This document shows, piece by piece, positions 1 through 6,980 of a stretch of DNA of 16,602 nucleotides (position 1 is the stretch's first letter; the number at the start of each line of letters is the position of its first letter). Below the pieces are notes generated by a model that did no database searches, was not told the DNA's origin, and saw only the letters and a program-made list of their open reading frames with translations. This DNA comes from CAJGCS01 sp045589955 (GTDB lineage Bacteria; Bacillota_I; Bacilli_A; ML615J-28; CAG-313). Made by a program: the position numbers and the translations under genes. The stretch is taken from NCBI GenBank assembly GCA_045589955.1, contig JAZNQD010000002.1:1-16602 (forward strand), read 5' to 3'.

Positions 1-29
1 TTCTTTAACCTTACATATTAATTATGTTT
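1..29 (-). repeat. Inverted repeat, outer copy (partner at 9907-9935)
   Basis: The reverse complement of these 29 bases is identical to 9907-9935. Weaker similarity continues inward to about position 60 (51 of 60 bases by eye). The repeat starts exactly at the window edge, so it may continue further left. It could be a genome-terminal inverted repeat or a second copy of an early control element facing outward. Confidence 0.85.
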
Positions 30-300
30 TAAAAATCTGAAAATAATTTTAAAAAATCACGATTTTTATATACTATGTATATATTTTTAAAAAGTTTGTG
101 AAATTTATACAAAAATATATAATATTTATATATTATATTTGTACAATTTTCCGAAATTATAAAATATATATATGTAGTATATAAAAATATAGAATTTTGA
201 AAATTATAAAAAATCAAATAAAAACTCTAAAAGATCCCAAAAAATCTGTGATTGTTAAATTTTTATCAATGTAAGCGTTTCATAATTTGGGTGGTATTTT
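30..300. other. AT-rich gene-free end region
   Basis: This stretch is extremely AT-rich and has no credible gene. A 62-codon minus-strand frame at 29-217 has low-complexity Ile/Tyr/Phe/Lys composition and no ribosome-binding site, so I do not call it. Bases 63-88 and 161-187 form an imperfect long inverted repeat around a TATATACTA core. No clear intrinsic terminator follows the late operon here; the best hairpin (AGCGTTT/AAACGCT, about 275-310) has a 25-nt loop and no T-run. Confidence 0.6.
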
Positions 301-380
301 CTGAAAACGCTCCGTATATTGTGAAAATGGTCAAATATTCTCAAAACGCTCCGCACATTCTCAAAACGATGTTCTTAATT
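301..380. repeat. Four-copy tandem repeat, period about 20 bp
   Basis: Units are 301-320, 321-339, 340-359 and 360-380. Units 1 and 3 are closest (CTgAAAACGCTCCGtatATT against CTcAAAACGCTCCGcacATT). Unit 4 shares CTCAAAACG with unit 3, and unit 2 is degenerate (GTGAAAATGGTC). Units 3 and 4 encode the last residues of the packaging ATPase; units 1 and 2 lie just past its stop codon. They may be protein-binding sites near the late end of the genome; their role is unknown. Confidence 0.7.
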
Positions 381-1426
381 TCAAGTGTTTGGAAAAATAA
401 TTTTCCAGCCTGATAATATTTAAAAAGCATTTCTTCCCACATTCCGTTAGATAATTTTACACCATCTTTATAATAATCGTTATCAGTTGTAATTATCTCA
501 GACTTATTGCAAGAAGTTATCTCTGCACAATGTAAACCTTCAGCCGTTCTGAAAATGCCTATATTCTTTCCGTTAGATATTATCTGTATCTTTAATGTTT
601 TAAAGTCAAGCCCGATCCTCTGAATAAATGCCGTATTATCCTGATATTCATTTTTATGAGCTGCATTATAATATTCCTGCATCGCTTTAAGTTTTGAGTT
701 TTTTCTTCCAAGTGATGTTTTCTGATATTCTTCTTCTACAATTTCATTATTTACAATTTCAACAGCTACTTCGTCCTGTACTGTAAATTTTGTATCCTCT
801 CTAATAAATTTATTTAATTCAAGTGTATTATATACCCAGTTATCTCTTTGTGATATATTCATTATAAAAATGATATTACATAAATCAGCACCTTCAGGAT
901 TACTACGAGCTGCAGTTTCCTGTATTTCAATTATACGCTCATAAGCGGATCTACCTAGAATATTTAAAATGCTTTCCCCTCTTTGTGCTGCTTCGTCCAT
1001 AATTAAATAAGTACAACGTTTATATGATCCCATATTTTTTACACGAGCTGAACCGCTTATAGGTTCACAATAGCAAAAAACTTCCCCGTCAATAGTTCCC
1101 CTATCTTCTGAAAATTTTATATCGTGTGCTTCTTTGAATGCTTGTATTTTTCCTTCTGCATCTTTTACACATAAAATTTTATCCCACCATTTCTTTAGAT
1201 ATCCTGCTTTCATTTCGTCTTTATATCGTGATAATAAAATAAAAGTTTCTCCTTGCTCTATCTTTTCAATTAGTTTTATACATACTCCGACAGTTTTACC
1301 TGCTTTTCTATTTCCTGCTATTACTGCAAGCTGTACTTCCCCCTCAATCTCTCCCGTTTCGTAATTTATATGTCTTAGCTTACTAAATATTTTATCTGCA
1401 TTATAAAATCCGTTTTTAATGCTCAT
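341..1426 (-). CDS. DNA packaging ATPase (phi29 gp16-like)
   Basis: This is the motor ATPase that pumps the linear genome into the prohead, acting at the portal vertex. The 361-residue protein is slightly longer than phi29 gp16 (about 332). The Walker A motif GNRKAGKT spans residues 38-45 and the Walker B motif YLIMDEAAQ spans residues 140-148 (D144/E145). A sensor-like IFIMN lies at 186-190. The C-terminal third aligns by eye with the gp16 C-terminal domain (FGR, then NGx(3)G, then the end IRNIAYELF against IKNIVLRM). The start has AAAGGAG upstream. It is the last late gene, separated from the capsid gene by a terminator hairpin, so it is probably expressed below capsid level. phi29-type motors use a packaging RNA; a candidate is at 9620-9729. 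Confidence 0.92.
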   Translation of the reverse strand: MSIKNGFYNADKIFSKLRHINYETGEIEGEVQLAVIAGNRKAGKTVGVCIKLIEKIEQGETFILLSRYKDEMKAGYLKKWWDKILCVKDAEGKIQAFKEAHDIKFSEDRGTIDGEVFCYCEPISGSARVKNMGSYKRCTYLIMDEAAQRGESILNILGRSAYERIIEIQETAARSNPEGADLCNIIFIMNISQRDNWVYNTLELNKFIREDTKFTVQDEVAVEIVNNEIVEEEYQKTSLGRKNSKLKAMQEYYNAAHKNEYQDNTAFIQRIGLDFKTLKIQIISNGKNIGIFRTAEGLHCAEITSCNKSEIITTDNDYYKDGVKLSNGMWEEMLFKYYQAGKLFFQTLEIKNIVLRMCGAF

Positions 1427-1446
1427 ACTTTATCACTCCTTTAATT

Positions 1447-1474
1447 AAAAAAGCGGGGGTATTTTCTCCCCCGC
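1447..1474 (-). terminator. Intrinsic terminator/attenuator between capsid and ATPase genes
   Basis: Read on the minus strand, GCGGGGG and CCCCCGC (1468-1474 with 1453-1459) form a perfect 7-bp stem with an 8-nt loop, followed directly by TTTTTT (1452-1447). It lies 13 bases past the capsid stop and before the ATPase ribosome-binding site. Partial read-through would give much capsid and little motor protein. Confidence 0.85.
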
Positions 1475-1487
1475 CTTCCGTTTGTTA

Positions 1488-2819
1488 TTAGTCAATTACT
1501 GTTACTGTATAAGTACCACTCTTTGTATTGTCAAGATGTGATGTACCTGTAATTGTGATTGTTTCAGCTGTTTCGTCAGGTGCTACATATAAAGTACCGT
1601 CCTGAAGCATTTTTGTCTTTGTGCTTACTGCTCCGCTGATTGTGTAATTTACAAAGCAGTCTGCAAGTTTTCCAGTTGCAGCGGTTACTAATGGAAGATC
1701 AAGAGTAATATATTTACCCTTCTTTACGTTAGAAGCGCTATTTCCGTCTTTGTCCTTTAATACAACAGATGCTACTCCGATATCATCAGGATCAACGAAA
1801 GCTACTGCATTTGATGCATATGAAAAATTAATCATCTTCCAGTTGTGAAGCCATTTCTTATCTGTAAGAGTTGAACCGTTGTCCCAGTTTCTAAGTTTAG
1901 GAAATCCCTTAGCGTTATGAATTCTGAAGAAGTCTGTGTCGGTATAAATAGCAAAAACTTTATTACCTGCTAAGCCGTCACTATCAACAGGAATAATCTG
2001 TCCTCTATTAGAAAGATCAAGATAATTTCTATTAAATGCCCATGCAAGGTTATAGTTGTTCTGTGTTGCTAATACGTCACCTGCTACAATAATAACAGCT
2101 TCATCTTCTGCTGTCTTTGTTGATACGTGCTGAAGGTTGTAGTCTCTACGTCTCTTGAATGCAAGGTCACGACTAAGAATATCAAGCTGCTTACAAAATG
2201 CTAATGCAGAAGCACTGTCGGTAGGTCTTACTGCTGGCATAATTCTCATATTTCCACCCTCTACTACTGCGTCAAGAGCTGCCATAATTTCCTCTTTATC
2301 GTCCTCTTCCATATCTGCGTAAAGTCTGTCAAGTGTTGCATTCATGAAAGAACCAAAAGCTGCCATGCTCTGGAAAGCTGGTGCTACTAAGTCTTCATTT
2401 ACTGTAAATTCATATTTCTTTCTAAGTGTATTGCATAAAATTTGAGCTTTTACCTTTGGCGGATTTCCCTTAAAGAAGTCATCTGCTCCTTCGTTCATTT
2501 CATAAGCAAGAGGGATAAACTGATCAAGAACAATTTCCTGAATATACTGTTCTCCGTCACCTGTTAAAACTGTGTCTTCTCTGTAAAGTTTCTTAAATGG
2601 GTTAGTTGCTTTATATACCTTCTTAATTGCTATATTAACCATAAGATTTCTCAAATTATCAATATAGGCATTTTTAATCATCTGAGGTGCCTGTATGAAA
2701 GCAGCTCCCATTGCTTTAAAATTTGCGCTGTCAACAATAGGAAATTCATAAGCATACATGCCGCCCATTGTTGCGTTTATACTGTTTACAATTGCTACAT
2801 AATCATAATTAGTTGCCAT
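1488..2819 (-). CDS. Major capsid protein (phi29 gp8-like, HK97 fold plus Ig-like domain)
   Basis: This protein forms the shell of the head. Its 443 residues are close to phi29 gp8 (448). Clear family landmarks include NPFKK at residues 73-77 (gp8 NPLKK), the segment around 140-175 matching the gp8 segment with FxSFxxxxxxxLY-type spacing, and SYASNAVAFV before the C-terminal domain (gp8 SRFANAVAFV). From about residue 345 the sequence is a bacterial Ig-like (BIG2-type) domain rich in beta strands and ending TYTVTVID, as in phi29. An AAAGGAAG site precedes the ATG. It shares a transcript with scaffold and holin, driven from 4231-4259, and is followed by a strong hairpin. Confidence 0.95.
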   Translation of the reverse strand: MATNYDYVAIVNSINATMGGMYAYEFPIVDSANFKAMGAAFIQAPQMIKNAYIDNLRNLMVNIAIKKVYKATNPFKKLYREDTVLTGDGEQYIQEIVLDQFIPLAYEMNEGADDFFKGNPPKVKAQILCNTLRKKYEFTVNEDLVAPAFQSMAAFGSFMNATLDRLYADMEEDDKEEIMAALDAVVEGGNMRIMPAVRPTDSASALAFCKQLDILSRDLAFKRRRDYNLQHVSTKTAEDEAVIIVAGDVLATQNNYNLAWAFNRNYLDLSNRGQIIPVDSDGLAGNKVFAIYTDTDFFRIHNAKGFPKLRNWDNGSTLTDKKWLHNWKMINFSYASNAVAFVDPDDIGVASVVLKDKDGNSASNVKKGKYITLDLPLVTAATGKLADCFVNYTISGAVSTKTKMLQDGTLYVAPDETAETITITGTSHLDNTKSGTYTVTVID

Positions 2820-2839
2820 AATTTTTAAAACTTCCTTTC

Positions 2840-3469
2840 TTATTTTTCTGTGTTTATTAGTTCTTCATCTATGTTATCAGATACATTGCGAGTTTGTTCT
2901 ACTGCGTTTAATGTACCTAAAACAACAAAATTAAAATTTGTTCCGTTAATATATGCGAGGTCTTTTCTACCTGCGATAAAAGTTCCGCCCCAGGTTCCAT
3001 TTGTATTAAAAACAAATTTGAAGTCTGATGCGTTAAGTTTGAAATCCATTATATCGGGATCTTCTACAATTCCTGTTATACTTCCGTTATTTTTATATAT
3101 CATTCCTAAGCATGTAATGTCTTCTGTCTTTGTTTGTCCGTTTTCGTATATTATAGTTGCTGTAAAATTAAAACTTACATAACTTACTCCATCTGGTATA
3201 TTTTCAATTAATGTCGGTGTTATTGTGAAAAAATTGTCTTTTAGTTTATATAAAAATAAATTATGTTCTATACCGTCAAGCCCGCTGGCGGTTAGTTCTG
3301 TCTTCATTTTAAAAATCATACCTTCTGTCGCGTTTAAATGCGGTGTCATAAGTTCTTTAAATCCTGCCGATTTAATTACTTCTGTTATTTTTTCATCAGA
3401 AGCTATAATGTTTTCATTTCTTCTTTGTTCTTGTTTTCTTTTAATATTGTTTATATCGTCCCAGTTCAT
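2840..3469 (-). CDS. Putative minor structural protein, function unknown
   Basis: I do not recognise this 209-residue protein. It starts with a charged helical segment (residues 1-40, KRKQEQRR) followed by a beta-rich, Asn/Thr/Phe-rich body (about 60-190). There is no signal peptide or membrane segment. Its ATG overlaps the holin stop (ATGA), and a strong AAGGAGG lies inside the holin end, so the two are translationally coupled. It sits immediately before the capsid gene in the late operon. A helix-then-beta architecture in this position suggests a head fibre, decoration or receptor-binding protein; that is inference from context only. Confidence 0.7.
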   Translation of the reverse strand: MNWDDINNIKRKQEQRRNENIIASDEKITEVIKSAGFKELMTPHLNATEGMIFKMKTELTASGLDGIEHNLFLYKLKDNFFTITPTLIENIPDGVSYVSFNFTATIIYENGQTKTEDITCLGMIYKNNGSITGIVEDPDIMDFKLNASDFKFVFNTNGTWGGTFIAGRKDLAYINGTNFNFVVLGTLNAVEQTRNVSDNIDEELINTEK

Positions 3470-3861
3470 TTTTGGCCTCCTTCTCCTTTAAGCTGTTCTA
3501 AAACATCTTTTACTTTTTGAGGGATTGGAAGCCCTGCCTTTGCTGCATTTTCTATAATGCTGATACCTTCATTAGCTAAATAGAAAAATACAACAACATT
3601 TTTAATAGTATTCATGCCCGTTGCCTGATCTATAAAGTGACCTACTGCAACTAAACATAAAATATTAATCTTTTTTACTATGCCTTTATAACAGGTTTTT
3701 GAATTAAGTTTTTTACTTAATACGCCGTTCAGTGTACCTGTTACAAAGTCAATAACCATCATTGCTATCAATACTTGTAATGCGGGGGTTATATCTCCAT
3801 ATAAAAAAGATAGTAAACCTCCCAGGCCCGCTGAAGTTATAGCTACAATATGCTGTTTCAT
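3466..3861 (-). CDS. Holin (phage_holin_4-type membrane protein)
   Basis: This small membrane protein should permeabilise the cytoplasmic membrane and release the endolysin. From the chosen ATG it is 131 residues. Hydrophobic segments occur at about 4-20, 27-50, 65-83 and 88-108, with the family-typical IDFVTGTLNG and a basic KK-containing loop, and a hydrophilic C-terminus ending KGEGGQK. I chose the ATG at 3861, four bases after the scaffold stop, by coupling; no Shine-Dalgarno precedes it. An in-frame ATGATG at 3888 would add nine residues (MMHLLNFNI) and overlap the scaffold gene. Two start sites are seen in some holin/antiholin pairs, but nothing here proves it. Unlike in phi29, the holin is not next to the endolysin. 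Confidence 0.85.
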   Translation of the reverse strand: MKQHIVAITSAGLGGLLSFLYGDITPALQVLIAMMVIDFVTGTLNGVLSKKLNSKTCYKGIVKKINILCLVAVGHFIDQATGMNTIKNVVVFFYLANEGISIIENAAKAGLPIPQKVKDVLEQLKGEGGQK

Positions 3862-3865
3862 TATA

Positions 3866-4168
3866 TTAAAATTTAACAAATGCATCATAATCGTCGAGAG
3901 CGGGTGCCTGGTATTCCGCTTCTTCTTCTTGTGCTTTGTCTGATGTCAATGGGTCTGTAAGTCTTAAAATTAAATCCATATTAGTTCTGTTTAAATTAAT
4001 GTTCTGCTGTGTTAAATTCTGTACTGTCTTTTTTGTTTCCTCTAATTCGTTCTGAAGTGCCTGTAATTCCAGAGCGTCAGTGTCTTTAATTTTTGCTATT
4101 TCCTCCATAACTGTTGCATCTTCAGAGCCCCAGTTAGTTGTGATATATTCCCAATTTTCTTTTTTCAT
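3866..4168 (-). CDS. Scaffolding protein (phi29 gp7-like)
   Basis: This 100-residue protein matches phi29 gp7 (about 98) in size and design. It is acidic and helical, with a leucine-zipper-like coiled coil at about 31-70. The motif NxxNxDLILRLTD resembles the gp7 segment with SNxKLxRQxGLTD. The acidic tail (EEEAEYQ, DDYD) fits a protein that leaves the prohead after assembly. It is the first gene after the promoter at 4231-4259 and has AAAGGAGG upstream, with a longish 12-base spacing. Its position before the capsid gene, with holin and one unknown gene between, also fits. Confidence 0.75.
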   Translation of the reverse strand: MKKENWEYITTNWGSEDATVMEEIAKIKDTDALELQALQNELEETKKTVQNLTQQNINLNRTNMDLILRLTDPLTSDKAQEEEAEYQAPALDDYDAFVKF

Positions 4169-4197
4169 CTGTTTCTATTTCCTCCTTTCTTAAAGGA

Positions 4198-4244
4198 TAA
4201 TGTGGTAAAGTTTTTTTTCTTTACAATAATACTTTACCACATTA
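4198..4244. repeat. Perfect 14-bp inverted repeat over promoter -10 (operator or 5' hairpin)
   Basis: TAATGTGGTAAAGT (4198-4211) pairs perfectly with ACTTTACCACATTA (4231-4244) across a 19-base spacer. One arm covers the extended -10, the other lies in the first part of the transcript. This geometry fits an operator for a dimeric regulator. As RNA only part of the stem could form, because one arm is upstream of the predicted start. There is no T-run after it on the minus strand, so it is not a terminator for the upstream gene. Confidence 0.75.
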
Positions 4245-4259
4245 AAATATTAAAGTCAA
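4231..4259 (-). promoter_or_regulatory. Late internal promoter with extended -10
   Basis: On the minus strand TTGACT (4259-4254), a 17-base spacer ending TGG, then TAAAGT (4236-4231). The TG one base before the -10 makes it an extended -10 site. Transcription should start near 4224 and drive scaffold, holin, the 209-residue protein and capsid. The -10 is inside the inverted repeat at 4198-4244. Confidence 0.65.
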
Positions 4260-4288
4260 TAAATTTGTAACATTTTCTTAATAATTTC

Positions 4289-4828
4289 TTAAGAATTTGT
4301 TCCTTTATGTAATACTAAAAGTTCGCCTGTACTTCCCATTGTTGTTGATATAATAGAGTAATTTATAGTTACTACTCCGTCATCTGTAATACTTTGTATT
4401 GTAAGTAAAATATTTGTATTATTAGCTAATGTAGTTAATGAAACCATATCAATTCTTTTTATTCTTGTTCTTACAGTTATTACTCCGTGATCTCCTGTCG
4501 ATCCTCCTACTGTGTTAAATTGAAAACTTGCTATTTCTAAACTGTTTACATACTGATCTAAATACTGCTCTATTAAAGTCGGTATTTGTTCAATCTGTTC
4601 TGCTAATGTTCCTATAGTTTCATTTTGTCCCTGTACTTCCTCTTGTATGTCTTCTATGTCTCCGTTTATATCTTTTCTTAATTTGTCTATCTTCTTTTCG
4701 GTGTCTGTCTTGTCAATTGTCATACCTCTTAAAAGTCTTGCTTCTGTCTTATTTTCTATGTCTGGTGTGTTTAGTTCTTTGTCTGTTTCCGTTCTTACTC
4801 CGTAATCTCTCTCATAAATATTAAACAT
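4289..4828 (-). CDS. Coiled-coil structural protein, possible fibre
   Basis: From the ATG at 4828 this is 179 residues; a GAGGAGG lies six bases upstream, which favours it over the longer in-frame start at 4867. Residues about 45-100 form a heptad-rich, charged coiled coil (KKIDKLRKDI, then NETIGTLAEQIEQI). The C-terminal half (about 105-179) is beta-rich with repeated Thr/Ile/Val stretches. This is the usual build of trimeric phage fibres or head-fibre proteins (phi29 gp8.5 and gp12 are functional analogues, not recognised homologues). It lies directly after the lower collar gene and ends the first block of late genes. Confidence 0.75.
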   Translation of the reverse strand: MFNIYERDYGVRTETDKELNTPDIENKTEARLLRGMTIDKTDTEKKIDKLRKDINGDIEDIQEEVQGQNETIGTLAEQIEQIPTLIEQYLDQYVNSLEIASFQFNTVGGSTGDHGVITVRTRIKRIDMVSLTTLANNTNILLTIQSITDDGVVTINYSIISTTMGSTGELLVLHKGTNS

Positions 4829-4829
4829 A

Positions 4830-5924
4830 TTAATCCTCCTCTTCGTCCATTTCTTCAATAACTTCATCTACTAAATAGCATTGCTGAAAATTCTTATATA
4901 ATACCGCTGTAAACTGTTTAAAGAAGTTTGTAGTCGGTATTTGATTAATAAGATCTTCTGCTAATTTGTTTAAGTTATCTCCCTGATGTGTTTTAATTTC
5001 ATTTATAGTTTCTTGAATATCTGTCGCTTTTGTTCCGTTTTCTGTTGTGTTGTCGTTTGCTGATTTGTTTGTGTTATCTGTTCTGTTTGTTGTCTTTGTT
5101 TCGTCTGTGTTGTCTGTTCCGTCTGATGTTCTGCTGTCGTTTGTTATCCTCTGATCTGAAGCATTTTCTGTACTGCTTCCGCTTGCTGATCCTTCTGAAT
5201 GTGTATTATTATTTTCTCCTGTTGTTCCGTTTGATGTTTTGTCTAATTTTGTTAATCTATCGCCTTGTGTGTTTATAAATTCAACTGAAGGGTTATTAGT
5301 CATATCATATGGTAAAACTCCGCCCTGATAGTTACTTTCTGGATAGTTAAAAGAAAACTCTCTTACTTTTCCATTTTCTGCCGATGTGTCTGATCTTGTG
5401 CCTTGTTTTGTTTCGTCTGTATCGTTTTCGTCTGAATTTGAATAATTGCCTGTTTTGTTTTGGCTTCCGCTGTCTTCTACTTTTCCTGCGTATGTGTTGT
5501 GTGTTGTGTTGTCTCTGTCTGTTACTGCTGTTTCATTTATTGTATTTTGTACAATTTCGGCTAATGTCTTTGCTATCTGATTTGATGTTGTTTCATCTAA
5601 ATCAGTGTTTTTAGTGCTTTCTAATGTCTCACGTTTTACATTATCATAAAACCATGCATAAGTCTTTCTTTCTATCCATGCATCAACCTGATCTTTATAA
5701 ATAGGGTAATAAGTATTTAAATTTCTACTGAATAACCACTGCCATTTTGTAAAAGGTGCGTTTAATCTATCTTGTGCAAAATAACCGACAAGGGCTGTTT
5801 GAGTTTCTGCGTCAACGTCTGTACCTGCAAAAATAGCATTATAGCCCCTGGCGTTTACTTCCTCCGCCAGGGTCTTTCTATGTCTTAAAAGTTTATAATC
5901 ATCATAATTTAAATAATCAAACAT
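4830..5924 (-). CDS. Lower collar/connector protein (phi29 gp11-like)
   Basis: It should form the ring joining the portal to the tail tube. The 364-residue protein has a folded N-terminal part (1-105, aromatic-rich, with PFTKWQWLF and YYPIY), a conserved hydrophobic strip at 188-228 (FSFNYPESNYQGGVLPYD) and a folded C-terminal helix (305-352). Between them are two long Asn/Asp/Thr/Ser/Glu-rich, low-complexity stretches (about 134-188 and 228-300), which account for its excess over phi29 gp11 (293). The ATG overlaps the end of the portal gene by eight bases, with GGGAGG upstream. Assignment rests on order after the portal, length and architecture. Confidence 0.82.
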   Translation of the reverse strand: MFDYLNYDDYKLLRHRKTLAEEVNARGYNAIFAGTDVDAETQTALVGYFAQDRLNAPFTKWQWLFSRNLNTYYPIYKDQVDAWIERKTYAWFYDNVKRETLESTKNTDLDETTSNQIAKTLAEIVQNTINETAVTDRDNTTHNTYAGKVEDSGSQNKTGNYSNSDENDTDETKQGTRSDTSAENGKVREFSFNYPESNYQGGVLPYDMTNNPSVEFINTQGDRLTKLDKTSNGTTGENNNTHSEGSASGSSTENASDQRITNDSRTSDGTDNTDETKTTNRTDNTNKSANDNTTENGTKATDIQETINEIKTHQGDNLNKLAEDLINQIPTTNFFKQFTAVLYKNFQQCYLVDEVIEEMDEEED

Positions 5925-6966
5925 TTTCTTCTTCCTCCCTTTCCTCTGTTGTTATGGTTTCTTCTTCTGTGGTTGTTATTCCTATTTTTGTTCCGTCTGC
6001 TGTGTAGTCTCCTGTCTTATTTTCAAAATTGTCTAATGTTGGTTCAAGTCCTTCAAGTCCTATACGTTTCCCTAATTCTATTGCTTGCTTTCTTGTGTTT
6101 AATGCATCGTTTAAAACTATATCTACATTCATTCTATTTTCAACAATTTCCATCGGTGTTATTCCGCTGTGTCTGTCCATTTCGTTATTAACTCTTATTC
6201 CGATTGTTTGTAAAAAGTCGTGATATGTTTTGTCGTATGCTTCGTATAATGTTTTAAGTTCTTCATTTGTGCCTGGTGTTTTCATTAATTTAGGTTCTGG
6301 TCCTATTGTTGTATCGTCTATATATTCAAGTACATAAGGTACTCCCATTTCTGCAGCCTGTCTTTGTTTTACGATCATTTCTGATTGTTCTGGTGTACAA
6401 GTAATAACTGTCATACCTGTAATATTTTTTAAACAAGCATTTATTGCGGTATTAATTCCGCTTAATCTTTCGGCATAATAAAAAATAATACTTAAAGGGC
6501 TCCACCCTCTTAAATTATCATATATTAAAATACTGTTAGCTATTCCGCTTGTTTCCTGCTGTTGTACTGGTATAAAAGTTCCGATCTGTTGACCGTTATA
6601 TGATGTGCCTGTAAAAGTTGAAGTATATCCGTAAAAACTCTGTCTGCTAATTCCTGAAGCTCTAACGTTTCTCCAACTTTCATCTGTAAAAATTCCGTTT
6701 GGTGTCTTATAATTTTCTTTATATTTGATAATTCCACAAGCCCCATCAAATAAAATAGTTTTTTCAATAAGCTCTGTTGCTATTGTTTCTTTTCCGTCTT
6801 TTGGTTTATACTTCCATTTAATACGTGAACAATAATCAGAACATAACTTATTAAAAATATAATAGTCTCCTCTTTTCTTTAAAAGCTGGGCTTGGCGGAC
6901 TGTTCCGCTTCGCCCTTTCATCCCTCTGTAAAAAAATAAATATTCGTTTAAATAATCAAAAAACAT
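5917..6966 (-). CDS. Portal/upper collar connector (phi29 gp10-like)
   Basis: Twelve copies should form the portal ring through which DNA passes. The 349 residues compare with 309 for phi29 gp10. By eye, LIEKTILFDGACGIIKY corresponds to the gp10 strip with LEKSIHQFGYVGFYK. The segment YHDFLQTIGIRVNNEMDRHSG followed by MEIVENRM matches the gp10 stem/wing segment MMTFLGIKNANLEKKERMV with its Asn-rich turn and later SREEA. The C-terminus is a strongly acidic Glu/Thr tail (EEREEEENV). AAAGGAG precedes the start by eight bases. It lies between tail and lower collar genes, matching the 9-10-11 gene order of phi29. Confidence 0.9.
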   Translation of the reverse strand: MFFDYLNEYLFFYRGMKGRSGTVRQAQLLKKRGDYYIFNKLCSDYCSRIKWKYKPKDGKETIATELIEKTILFDGACGIIKYKENYKTPNGIFTDESWRNVRASGISRQSFYGYTSTFTGTSYNGQQIGTFIPVQQQETSGIANSILIYDNLRGWSPLSIIFYYAERLSGINTAINACLKNITGMTVITCTPEQSEMIVKQRQAAEMGVPYVLEYIDDTTIGPEPKLMKTPGTNEELKTLYEAYDKTYHDFLQTIGIRVNNEMDRHSGITPMEIVENRMNVDIVLNDALNTRKQAIELGKRIGLEGLEPTLDNFENKTGDYTADGTKIGITTTEEETITTEEREEEENV

Positions 6967-6980
6967 AATATGCTCCTTTC

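Noticed and set aside
29..217. 62-codon minus-strand ORF
   Set aside because: It lies in extremely AT-rich DNA, has low-complexity Ile/Tyr/Phe composition and no ribosome-binding site.
301..380. Possible CRISPR array
   Set aside because: The repeats are contiguous, degenerate and about 20 bp, with no unique spacers and no cas genes nearby.
5030..5614. Plus-strand Leu/Cys/Phe-rich ORFs opposite the lower collar gene
   Set aside because: They are the antisense reading of the Asn/Asp/Thr/Ser-rich stretches of the real gene, without ribosome-binding sites.
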